DNA of 34,227 bases from Phenylobacterium sp. (GTDB lineage: Bacteria > Pseudomonadota > Alphaproteobacteria > Caulobacterales > Caulobacteraceae): contig NZ_JAUXXE010000001.1 in NCBI RefSeq assembly GCF_030681155.1, positions 1 through 34,227 on the forward strand. The letters run 5' to 3'. The translations under genes and the position numbers were made by a program. Below, one piece after another: positions 9,149 through 15,831 of this stretch. The notes under the pieces were generated by a model. It was not told where the DNA came from. It saw only the letters and a program-made list of their open reading frames with translations, and searched no databases. Numbering within the stretch: the stretch's first letter is position 1; each line of letters begins with the position of its first letter.

Positions 9149-9847
9149 ATGATTGACCATCGACCCTTTGAAACCCTCGGCGGCGCCAACCACGGTTGGC
9201 TCGACGCCAAGCATCACTTCTCCTTCGCGGAGTACCACGATCCCAAGCGGATGAGCTGGGGCGCCCTGCGGGTTTGGAACGACGACAAGATCGCGCCGAA
9301 CTCCGGCTTCCCGCCCCACCCGCACGCGAACATGGAAATCATCACCTATGTCCGCAGCGGGGCGATCACCCACCAGGACAGCCTGGGCAACACCGGCAGA
9401 ACCGAGGCCGGCGACGTTCAGGTGATGAGCGCCGGCTCGGGCATCCGCCACGCCGAGTTCAACGTCGAGAACGAAGACACCACGCTGTTCCAGATCTGGA
9501 TCCTGCCGACCAAGGCCGGCGGCGAACCTTCCTGGGGCGCCAAGCCCTTCCCCAAGGGCGACCGCGCGGGGAAGTTCGTGACCCTGGCCAGCGGCATCGA
9601 CGGCGACACCGACGTGCTGCCGATCCGCGCCGACGGCCGGGTTGTGGCCGCCACGCTGAAAGCCGGCGAGAGCGCGGAATATCAGCTCGGCGAAGGTCGC
9701 TACGCCTATCTGGTGCCGGCCACCGGCTCGATCGAGGTCAACGGCGTCACCGCCAAGGCCCGCGACGGCCTGGCGATCCGCGACGAAGCCACGGTGCGCG
9801 TCACCGCGCTTGAAGACGCCGAGCTCGTCCTCGTCGACGCCGCCTAA
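9149..9847 (+). CDS. Pirin-family bicupin (YhhW-like)
   Basis: The 232-aa product matches bacterial pirins of the YhhW type, cupin metalloproteins some of which have quercetin 2,3-dioxygenase activity. The four metal ligands are present: His57 and His59 in FPPHPHANMEI, and His101 and Glu103 in SGIRHAEFN, the same numbers I recall for E. coli YhhW. The N-terminus (HGWLDAKHHFSFAEYHDP) and QIWILP are also characteristic. The ATG at 9149 follows a good site (CCGGGAG). An in-frame upstream start would run through the operator region. wrbA follows 69 nt downstream on the same strand, and the LysR gene is divergent. Confidence 0.95.
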   Translation: MIDHRPFETLGGANHGWLDAKHHFSFAEYHDPKRMSWGALRVWNDDKIAPNSGFPPHPHANMEIITYVRSGAITHQDSLGNTGRTEAGDVQVMSAGSGIRHAEFNVENEDTTLFQIWILPTKAGGEPSWGAKPFPKGDRAGKFVTLASGIDGDTDVLPIRADGRVVAATLKAGESAEYQLGEGRYAYLVPATGSIEVNGVTAKARDGLAIRDEATVRVTALEDAELVLVDAA

Positions 9848-9854
9848 CTCATAA

Positions 9855-9878
9855 GGCCCGGGCCATCAGGCCCGGGCC
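9855..9878. repeat. Tandem palindrome forming a GC hairpin after pirin
   Basis: GGCCCGGGCC occurs twice (9855-9864 and 9869-9878) separated by ATCA. Each copy is itself a palindrome, so the two copies can pair as a 10-bp hairpin with a 4-nt loop. The following CGCCCCTTTCC has no real T-run. It may lower read-through from pirin into wrbA or protect the pirin mRNA 3' end. Confidence 0.5.
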
Positions 9879-9916
9879 GCCCCTTTCCTATTCCCGCTCC
9901 AGTCAGGAACCCGCCC

Positions 9917-10516
9917 ATGACCAAGATCCTCGTCCTCTACCACTCGACCTACGGCCACATCGAAACCATGGCTAAGGCCGTCGCGGAGGGCGCCCGCGAG
10001 GCCGGCGCGAGCGTCGATATCAAGCGCGTGCCTGAAACGGTGCCGGACGAACTGGCCAAGGCCTCGCACTACAAGATGGACCAGGACGCCCCGATCGCCA
10101 CGGTGGATGATCTCGCCAACTACGACGCCATCATCCTGGGCGTCGGCACGCGCTACGGCCGGATGGCCTCGCAAATGGCGGCGTTCTGGGATCAGACCGG
10201 CGGCCTCTGGGCCAAGGGCGCCCTGGTCGGCAAGGTCGGCGGGGTCTTCACCTCGACCGCCACCCAGCACGGCGGCCAGGAAACGACGATCATGTCGACT
10301 ATCACCCAGCTGCTGCACCACGGGATGGTCATCGTCGGCCTGCCCTATGCCTGGGCCGGCCAGATGAAGCTGGACGAGATCACCGGCGGCTCGCCCTACG
10401 GCGCCACGACCATCACCGGCGGCGACGGCTCACGCCAGCCGAGCGCCAACGAACTTGAAGGCGCCCGCTATCAGGGCCGCCACACCGCGCAAATCGCCGC
10501 CAAGGTCGCGGCGTAG
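9917..10516 (+). CDS. wrbA: NAD(P)H:quinone oxidoreductase, WrbA type
   Basis: This flavodoxin-fold enzyme reduces quinones by two electrons with NAD(P)H and FMN, avoiding semiquinone radicals. The 199-aa product has the FMN phosphate loop ([12 protein letters not shown], 9-20), the WrbA region [24 protein letters not shown], the loop [13 protein letters not shown], and the end [23 protein letters not shown]. All are family hallmarks at normal length. It lies downstream of pirin and is likely in the same LysR-controlled response. A GC hairpin sits between the two genes. Confidence 0.97.
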   Translation: MTKILVLYHSTYGHIETMAKAVAEGAREAGASVDIKRVPETVPDELAKASHYKMDQDAPIATVDDLANYDAIILGVGTRYGRMASQMAAFWDQTGGLWAKGALVGKVGGVFTSTATQHGGQETTIMSTITQLLHHGMVIVGLPYAWAGQMKLDEITGGSPYGATTITGGDGSRQPSANELEGARYQGRHTAQIAAKVAA

Positions 10517-10576
10517 CGAGGCTTGTCGCCCTCCATCTTCGATGGGCGACGGCCGGCTGGTCCTACCCGCTCCGAT

Positions 10577-10681
10577 CGTCATCCCCGGCCGCGTATGCGT
10601 GCCGGGGATCCATACGCACCGGCCTTCCCGGCCCTGCTCGGTGGTTATGGATGGCCGGGTCCTGGCGGCCCGGCCATGACG
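10577..10681. repeat. Paired-hairpin intergenic repeat (REP/BIME-like), copy 1
   Basis: Left unit 10577-10614 begins CGTCATCCCCGGC, has a variable centre and ends GCCGGGGATCCATA; it folds as a hairpin through CCCCGGC/GCCGGGG. Right unit 10646-10681 is inverted: TATGGATGGCCGGG...CCCGGCCATGACG, folding through GGCCGGG/CCCGGCC. The outer ends of the two units (CGTCAT and ATGACG; GGATCCATA and TATGGAT) are complementary, so the pair forms a larger imperfect palindrome. It lies between the convergent wrbA and hxlR-type genes, where such elements often act as terminators or mRNA stabilisers. Confidence 0.7.
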
Positions 10682-10709
10682 AACACATAGAGAAACTTCA
10701 TACTCGATA

Positions 10710-10756
10710 GTGGAGGGGCGAGACCGAGTTCGGCGCCTGAGGCTCGCCCCCTCCAC
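10710..10756. repeat. GC-rich hairpin, second repeat type in the wrbA/HxlR spacer
   Basis: GTGGAGGGGCGAG (10710-10722) pairs with CTCGCCCCCTCCAC (10743-10756) with a single bulged base and a 20-nt loop. The flank CCTCCACCGCTTCGCAGGGGAGG (first 20 nt from 10750) resembles dispersed repeats I recall from Caulobacterales spacers. It is a candidate bidirectional terminator for the convergent genes. The rest of 10517-10788 holds no gene I can support. Confidence 0.55.
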
Positions 10757-10788
10757 CGCTTCGCAGGGGAGGAAAGGGAGGTTCGTGT

Positions 10789-11487
10789 TCAACTGGCGAG
10801 CTTACGCTCCTTGGCGAAAGGACTGAGGCCGAGCCAGGTCTGCATATCGGCGGCAAGCTGACGATCCCCTGTCAGGGCGAGCCGTTCCGCGCGCAGCGCT
10901 CCGGCCACCGTCTCCATCCCCATCCAGATCGCGGTCATGGTCCGCAAATCGGTGGAGACGAAGAGGTCGACATTGAAGCCCGGATCCATCGAGCACAGAT
11001 CGACGCTCCCGTCGGGATCGACCAACAACCACCAGGATCGCTGAATCGGCGGCAGTTCAGGGAACCTGAACTGGACCGTGCTGCGCCGCTTGGGCATGGG
11101 CGTCGGATCCAGATTGCGACGCATGTCCCACATCAGCAGCGGCGCATCGAGGTTCTGCAGCGAAAGCTCCGTGGAGATCCAGCGCTGGCCCCAGATGCCG
11201 AACGCATCCACCAGCGGCGCCAGCTCCTCGCCGGCCAACGTCAGGCGATATTCGTGAACGCTGGGGTCGGCCATCGAGGGATCGCGCCGGACAATCCCGG
11301 CCACCTCCAACTCCTTCAGCCGCTGCGATAGCAACGCCGGCGACATGCGCGGCACCCCGCGCCGCAGATCGTTGAAACGCGTCGAGCCGGCCACAAGCTC
11401 GCGCAGCAGGACGATGGTCCAGCGCGTGCAAAGGACCTCCGCCGCCATCGAGACCGGACAGAATTGTCTGTAGCTGCCCTGGGTCAT
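10789..11487 (-). CDS. HxlR-family regulator with C-terminal SCP2-like domain
   Basis: The 232-aa product begins with an HxlR winged-helix domain (about 8-100). It has the N-terminal Cys-Pro of the family (Cys10, with Cys20), CTRWTIVLLRELVAGSTRFNDLRRGVPRMSPALLSQRLKEL and the wing HEYRLTLAGEEL. Residues from about 130 on (WWLLVDPDGSVDLC...TDLRTMTAIWMG...ALRAERLALTG) look like an SCP2 sterol-carrier-type fold that could hold a hydrophobic ligand. The start at 11487 has a strong site (GGAGGAAACCC). It is divergent from the flavoprotein gene and separated from it by candidate operator repeats, so it probably regulates that gene. Confidence 0.88.
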   Translation of the reverse strand: MTQGSYRQFCPVSMAAEVLCTRWTIVLLRELVAGSTRFNDLRRGVPRMSPALLSQRLKELEVAGIVRRDPSMADPSVHEYRLTLAGEELAPLVDAFGIWGQRWISTELSLQNLDAPLLMWDMRRNLDPTPMPKRRSTVQFRFPELPPIQRSWWLLVDPDGSVDLCSMDPGFNVDLFVSTDLRTMTAIWMGMETVAGALRAERLALTGDRQLAADMQTWLGLSPFAKERKLAS

Positions 11488-11542
11488 GGGTTTCCTCCAA
11501 GAAGGCGCAGGCGCAAAATAGGCCCATGGCCGACCGGGGCCT

Positions 11543-11582
11543 AGTTCATTTCCTGTACCGGGCAAGTTCAGTTCCTGAACTG
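11543..11582. promoter_or_regulatory. Candidate HxlR operator: direct repeats and dyad in the divergent spacer
   Basis: AGTTCATTTCCT (11543-11554) and AGTTCAGTTCCT (11565-11576) match at 11 of 12 positions and are spaced 22 nt, about two helical turns. The second copy is part of the inverted repeat CAGTTC-CT-GAACTG (11569-11582). They lie between the HxlR start (11487) and the flavoprotein start (11654), as expected for a shared operator. Binding is inferred. Confidence 0.5.
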
Positions 11583-11653
11583 GTCGCATCGAACCGGACC
11601 TGAGAGCTTGCCGACGACAGGGGGAAACTGATCCCCGGCTCAAGGAGCTGAAC

Positions 11654-12799
11654 ATGTTGCTCGATGTCCAAACCAAGACCAAATCCGGCCAAGTCGATTG
11701 GCTCGCTCGCGCCGACGCCGTCGCCGCCGAGATCGCCGCCGAGGCGCCGCTACACGACGCCGAAGAAAGCTTCGTCTTCGACGCCTATGAACGACTCCAG
11801 GCTCAGGGCTTCTTCAGCGCGCTGGTCCCTGCGGAGTTCGGGGGCGGCGGCGCCGATCTCGCCGACATCTGCGGGGTCGTGCGCCGGCTGGGCGCAGCCT
11901 GCGGTTCAACCGCCCTCGCCTTTTCGATGCATAGCCATCTGGTCGCCGTCGCCGCCTGGCGCTGGCGGGTCCAGCAGGCGCCGACCGAAGGCCTGCTCAA
12001 GCGGGTCGCTGGGGAAAACCTGGTGCTGGTATCAAGCGGCGGATCGGACTGGCTGAGCAGCGGCGGCGACGCCGTGAAGGTCGAGGGCGGGTTCAAGATC
12101 ACCGGCCGCAAGGTCTTCTCCAGCGGCTGCCCTGCCGGCGACCTGCTGGTCACCAGCGCGGTCTATGACGACCCGGAGGCCGGCCCCACCGTCCTGCACT
12201 TCGCCGTCTCGATGAAGGCCGAGGGCGTCAAGATCCTCGACACCTGGCGCGTGCTGGGGATGCGGGGCACCGGCTCGCAGGATGTCGAGTTGAAGGACGT
12301 CTTCGTGCCGGACGCGGCGATCTCGGGCCGGCGGCCGAAAGGCAAGTGGCACCCGCTGTTCCACACCATCTCGATGATCGCCTTCCCCCTGATCTACTCG
12401 GCCTATGTCGGCGTCGCGCAGGGGGCCCGCGCCAAGGCCCTGACGATCGCCCGCAAGAAGCAGGGCGACTACAACCTGCCCTATCTGGTCGGTGAGATGG
12501 AGAACGCGCTCCAGACCGCGGAGATGGCTCTGGAGTCCATGATCGGCTTGGCTGAGACCGCCACGCCCGGCCCCGAGACGACCGGCCGCGCCATGACCGG
12601 CCGGACCCTGGTAGGCCAGTCGGCGATCCGGACCGTCGAGCGCGCCATGGAGGTGGCGGGCGGGGCGTCCTTCTATCGGGACACCGGCCTGGAGCGCGCC
12701 TTCCGCGACGTGCAGGGCGCGCGCTTCCACCCGCTGCAGGAAAAGCCGCAGTTGCTCTATGCCGGTCGCCTGGCGCTCGGCCTGGATATCGACGGGTAG
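11654..12799 (+). CDS. Acyl-CoA dehydrogenase-fold flavoprotein lacking the usual catalytic Glu
   Basis: The 381-aa product has the acyl-CoA dehydrogenase domains in order: N-terminal helical (about 15-120), middle beta (about 122-220, with VLVSSGGSDW, FKITGRKVFSSG, LGMRGTGSQDVEL) and C-terminal helical (about 235-375). In canonical enzymes the C-terminal segment reads IYEGTSEIQ and supplies the catalytic base. Here the aligned stretch is RDVQGARFHPLQEKPQLLYAGR, with Pro360 at that position. Flavin monooxygenases of the HsaA/DszC group share the fold without the base, so an oxygenase or another flavin role is possible. AAGGAG lies 7 nt before the ATG. Probably controlled by the divergent HxlR protein. 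Confidence 0.88.
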   Translation: MLLDVQTKTKSGQVDWLARADAVAAEIAAEAPLHDAEESFVFDAYERLQAQGFFSALVPAEFGGGGADLADICGVVRRLGAACGSTALAFSMHSHLVAVAAWRWRVQQAPTEGLLKRVAGENLVLVSSGGSDWLSSGGDAVKVEGGFKITGRKVFSSGCPAGDLLVTSAVYDDPEAGPTVLHFAVSMKAEGVKILDTWRVLGMRGTGSQDVELKDVFVPDAAISGRRPKGKWHPLFHTISMIAFPLIYSAYVGVAQGARAKALTIARKKQGDYNLPYLVGEMENALQTAEMALESMIGLAETATPGPETTGRAMTGRTLVGQSAIRTVERAMEVAGGASFYRDTGLERAFRDVQGARFHPLQEKPQLLYAGRLALGLDIDG

Positions 12800-12807
12800 C
12801 GCCGCGC

Positions 12808-12946
12808 TGTCATCCCGGAAAGCCCAACGGGCTTGTCCGGGACCCATTCGCGCCGCGTTGGCGGAAGATGGCGCCGCCTCGCGACAGCTTGCACGATCAG
12901 GTGTTCATGGGTCCCGGACAGCCGCTATGCGGCTTCCGGGATGACA
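12808..12946. repeat. Paired-hairpin intergenic repeat (REP/BIME-like), copy 2
   Basis: Left unit 12808-12847 and right unit 12907-12946 are 40 nt each and inverted. Outer 13-nt blocks are identical after reverse complement (TGTCATCCCGGAA and GTCCGGGACCCAT), while the inner stems differ: AAGCCC-AAC-GGGCTT on the left, AGCCGC-TAT-GCGGCT on the right. Both stay self-complementary. The element almost fills the 161-nt spacer between the convergent flavoprotein and nitronate monooxygenase genes and may terminate both. Confidence 0.8.
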
Positions 12947-12960
12947 CCATAAAACGCGGA

Positions 12961-13938
12961 CTAGGCCTCAACCTTGGTCCGCAGCTTGGCGGTGCGGTCG
13001 ATGGCGGCTTCGGCTTCCTGGATCAGTTGAGCGACGATCTCGCCGGCCGGCATCACGCTGTGGACGCCGCCCGCCGACTGGCCCATGGCGAAGCAGGACT
13101 TGTCGGGATCCAGGCCCTCGATCTGACCGCCGATCCCGCCCATGGCGCCGGCCCGTTGCGAAACCATGGCCTGCATAGGGAAGGCCTGGATGTCCTGGGG
13201 CCGGGTCTCCCACTCGTCGACATAGGGGTTCTTCTTCACCCGCATCGGCTTGCCCGAATAGGAACGGGTCCGGATGGTGTCCTCGTCGGCCGCCTCAATG
13301 ATCGCCTGGCGATAAAGCTCGCCGGCATGGGCTTCTTCGGAGGCGATGAACCGGGTGCCCATCCAGACGCCGGTGGCGCCCAGCGCCAGCGCCGCGGCCA
13401 GGCCGCGTCCGTCATAGAGGCCGCCGGCGGCGACCACCGGGATCTTCACGGCTTCGACGGCCTGGGCGACCAGCGGCATAGTGCCGACCAGGCCGGTATG
13501 ACCACCGCCCTCGCCGCCCTGGCAGATGACCGCGTCGCAGCCGGCCTGCTCGGCCTTCACGGCGTGCTTCACCGCGCCGCAGACGACCATGACCTTCAGG
13601 CCGGCCTTCTTGAGCTTTTCCATGATCGGCATGGGAACGCCGAGGCCGGCGACAAAGCTGGAGGCGCCTTCCTCGATGATGATCTCGACGGCAGCGGTCA
13701 GGCTCTCGGGTGAAGCGGCCAGCAGATCGACGCCGAACGGCTTGTCGGTCAGGCTTTTGACCTTGCGCATCTCATCGCGGATGAACTCGGGCGTGCGTCC
13801 GGCCATGCCGAGCACGCCATAGCCGCCGGCGTTCGACACCGCGGCCACCAGCTCGGCGTAGGAGACACCGCCCATGCCGGCGAGCATGATCGGGTGCTTG
13901 ACCCCCAGCAGGTCGCAAAGCGGAGTGTGCAGCGTCAT
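12961..13938 (-). CDS. Nitronate monooxygenase-like FMN protein (2-nitropropane dioxygenase/FabK fold)
   Basis: The 325-aa product is an FMN-binding TIM barrel: N-terminal HPIMLAGMGGVSYAELVAAVSNAGGYGVLG, central VICQGGEGGGHTG with His147 (the catalytic-His region of the family), then PVVAAGGLYDGRGLAAALALGATGVWMGTRF binding the phosphate. Proteins of this branch oxidise alkyl nitronates, and some homologues are enoyl-ACP reductases (FabK) or of unknown role, so the substrate is not certain. The start at 13938 has a strong site (GGGAGGATTTCG). The SDR gene lies upstream on the same strand, 159 nt away. Confidence 0.9.
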   Translation of the reverse strand: MTLHTPLCDLLGVKHPIMLAGMGGVSYAELVAAVSNAGGYGVLGMAGRTPEFIRDEMRKVKSLTDKPFGVDLLAASPESLTAAVEIIIEEGASSFVAGLGVPMPIMEKLKKAGLKVMVVCGAVKHAVKAEQAGCDAVICQGGEGGGHTGLVGTMPLVAQAVEAVKIPVVAAGGLYDGRGLAAALALGATGVWMGTRFIASEEAHAGELYRQAIIEAADEDTIRTRSYSGKPMRVKKNPYVDEWETRPQDIQAFPMQAMVSQRAGAMGGIGGQIEGLDPDKSCFAMGQSAGGVHSVMPAGEIVAQLIQEAEAAIDRTAKLRTKVEA

Positions 13939-14034
13939 CGAAATCCTCCCAAATCTTATGCCGGGAGGATGGCGCCGGGCGTCGGCGATTGAAACCGTGA
14001 CCCGACGTCATGAAGGGCGTGGCGACGCCAAACT

Positions 14035-14075
14035 CGTCATCCTCCGGGCGTCTGAAAGACGATCCGGGGGACGAC
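14035..14075. repeat. Single hairpin resembling one arm of the paired repeats, copy 3
   Basis: CGTCATCCTCCGG begins at 14035. CCTCCGG (14041-14047) can pair with CCGGGGG (14064-14070) with one G-U pair, and inside it CGTCT-GAA-AGACG (14049-14061) is a perfect 5-bp stem. The flank order CGTCATCC...CCGGGGGACGA matches one arm of the elements at 10577 and 12808. It lies between the SDR stop and the nitronate monooxygenase start. The rest of this 159-nt gap shows nothing else I can support. Confidence 0.5.
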
Positions 14076-14097
14076 GAAGGTTGGGAAGGTGGCAGCC

Positions 14098-14880
14098 CTA
14101 GAAAATGCCGTAGCCGCCGTCGATCAGCACCGAGTCGCCGGTGTGGAAGGCCGAGGCGTCGGAGGCGAAATAGACCGCCATGCCGCCGAAGTCGGCGGGC
14201 TTGCCCCAGCGACGCATCGGCACGCGCTTGATGACGTTGTCGTTGAACTTGTTGTTGTCCTGGGCGCCGGCGGTCATGTCGGTGGCGATCCAGCCCGGCA
14301 GGATGGCGTTGGCGCGCAGGCCATAGCGGGCGTGCTCCACGGCGATGGCGCGGATCATCGGGATCAACGCGCCCTTGGTCGCCGCATCGGCCTGGTTGCG
14401 GGCCGCGCCGTCGAGGGCCGAGAGCGAGGAGATCGCCACTAGCGAACCGCCGGGGTCGCCCTGTTCGGCGCGCGCGACGATATGCTTGCAGGCTTCGCGG
14501 AAGGTGAAGAACACCCCGTCGAGATTGACCGACAGCACCTTGCGATAGGTCTCGGTCGGGAACTCGGAGAAGGACTTGGCGCCGCCGCCGATGCCGGCGT
14601 TGGCGACCACGGTGTCGACCCGGCCCATCTTGGCCACAGCCTCGACCATGCCGGCAGCCACCGCATGTTCGTCGGCGACATTGACCACCTGGGTCAGGAC
14701 CCGCACGCCGGTCGCCTTGAGTTTGTCTTGCGCGTCGGCGTTCTTCTGGGCGTTGGAGCCCCAGATCACGATGTCCGCGCCGGCCTGGGCCATGGCCTCG
14801 ACCATGCCGAAGCCGATACCGCCGTTGCCGCCGGTGACCAAAGCCACCTTGCCGGTGAGATCGAATGGTTTGTAGGCCAA
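14098..14880 (-). CDS. Short-chain dehydrogenase/reductase with Asp in place of the catalytic Tyr
   Basis: The 260-aa product is a classical SDR Rossmann protein: cofactor loop TGGNGGIGFGM, NAGIGGGAK, and the C-terminal SDEASAFHTGDSVLIDGGYG-type end. The catalytic Ser152 (AISSLSA) and Lys169 are at the normal 13+4 spacing, but the position of the Tyr is Asp165 (QADAATKG, codon GAT), so YxxxK reads DxxxK. A single T-to-G change from TAT would explain it. I start at the TTG at 14880 because GAGGGA lies 6 nt upstream; another in-frame TTG at 14904 has no site and overlaps a palindrome. Divergent from the GST gene. Confidence 0.88.
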   Translation of the reverse strand: MAYKPFDLTGKVALVTGGNGGIGFGMVEAMAQAGADIVIWGSNAQKNADAQDKLKATGVRVLTQVVNVADEHAVAAGMVEAVAKMGRVDTVVANAGIGGGAKSFSEFPTETYRKVLSVNLDGVFFTFREACKHIVARAEQGDPGGSLVAISSLSALDGAARNQADAATKGALIPMIRAIAVEHARYGLRANAILPGWIATDMTAGAQDNNKFNDNVIKRVPMRRWGKPADFGGMAVYFASDASAFHTGDSVLIDGGYGIF

Positions 14881-14899
14881 GGCGCTTCCCTCATTTTCA

Positions 14900-14909
14900 A
14901 ACAATTGTT
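14900..14909. promoter_or_regulatory. Palindrome AACAATTGTT in the SDR/GST divergent spacer
   Basis: A perfect 10-bp AT-rich palindrome stands out in a GC-rich spacer, 20 nt upstream of the SDR TTG start. Its form is like TetR-family operator cores. No tetR gene is adjacent in this window, so any regulator would act from elsewhere. Confidence 0.35.
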
Positions 14910-15024
14910 GGGGCGCAGGGGAGCGTGCTTACGCCCCGGCCGTCAACCCGCTGAGATTGACTTTCGGTGCGGCCGGGCGGCTCGATCTCGTCGGGCGACG
15001 ACAGAGCGCCGAGGGAGACTGAAT

Positions 15025-15822
15025 GTGCTGAAGCTCTATGATCACCCGCTCTCGCCCTATGCCCAGAAGGTCAAGATCGCGCTGCGCGAGAAGGGCCAGC
15101 CGTTCGAGACGCTAATGCCCGGCGGCCTGGGGGCGGGCGGCGCCCAGGGCGAGTTCATCCAGGCCAATCCCCGCGCCGAGGTCCCGGCCCTGGTGGACGG
15201 CGAGGTGATGATCTTCGATTCCACCATCATCCTCGAATACCTCGAAGACCGCTGGCCGACCCCGGCCTTGCTGCCCGGCGCCCCGGCCGAGCGCGCCCGC
15301 GTGCGGATGCTGGAAGAGGCGATGGACACCCACTTCGAGGCCATCAACTGGGGGCTCTCGGAGATCCGCTGGTTCCGCCGAGCCGAGGGCGAGCTGGAGC
15401 GTACCTTGCTGGCCCGCGCCGCCAGCCAGACGCGGCGCTGGTTCGGCTGGCTCGAAGGCCAGCTTGAAGGGCGGACCTGGTTCAACGGCGAGGCGTTCGG
15501 CTGGGGCGACCTGGCGGTGGCGCCGTATCTCAACGGCTCCGTCGGCCACGGCTTCCCGCCGGACAAGGGCTCGAGGCTGGAGGACTGGCTGGCGCGGGCC
15601 AATGCGCGGGCCTCGGTCGCGCAAACCTCGGCCGAAGCCGCGGCCTCGGCCAGCGCCTCGACCATGCCCAATGTCGCCGAACTGGTCCGCCAGGGCCTGT
15701 TCAAGCGCGAGTACCGCGATCACCGGCTGGAGTGGATGATCAAGAGCGGCGGCGCGCAGGTGGTGATGGACGGGCTGGAGCGCGACAATATCCGCTTCAG
15801 CCCCGACTTCGGGCCGCGCTGA
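15025..15822 (+). CDS. Glutathione S-transferase family protein
   Basis: The 265-aa product has the thioredoxin-like N-terminal domain (MLKLYDHPLSPYAQKVKIALREKG), with Ser11 in the usual active-site position and the cis-Pro loop NPRAEVPALVDG. ESTIILEYLEDRWP-like glutathione-site residues read DSTIILEYLEDRWP here. The helical C-terminal domain includes WFNGEAFGWGDLAVAPYL. About 50 extra residues follow the usual end (TMPNVAELVRQG...). I start at GTG 15025, 7 nt after GAGGGAG; an ATG at 15023 is out of frame and stops after two codons. It ends 9 nt from convergent yaaA. Confidence 0.93.
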   Translation: MLKLYDHPLSPYAQKVKIALREKGQPFETLMPGGLGAGGAQGEFIQANPRAEVPALVDGEVMIFDSTIILEYLEDRWPTPALLPGAPAERARVRMLEEAMDTHFEAINWGLSEIRWFRRAEGELERTLLARAASQTRRWFGWLEGQLEGRTWFNGEAFGWGDLAVAPYLNGSVGHGFPPDKGSRLEDWLARANARASVAQTSAEAAASASASTMPNVAELVRQGLFKREYRDHRLEWMIKSGGAQVVMDGLERDNIRFSPDFGPR

Positions 15823-15831
15823 CCAGGCCGA

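Noticed and set aside
9855..9878. Intrinsic terminator after pirin
   Set aside because: The hairpin is strong but no T-run follows on either strand, so I list it as a repeat hairpin, not a terminator.
15023..15031. ATG as start of the GST gene
   Set aside because: It is out of frame and meets TGA after two codons; the GTG two bases later is in frame and has the same ribosome-binding site.
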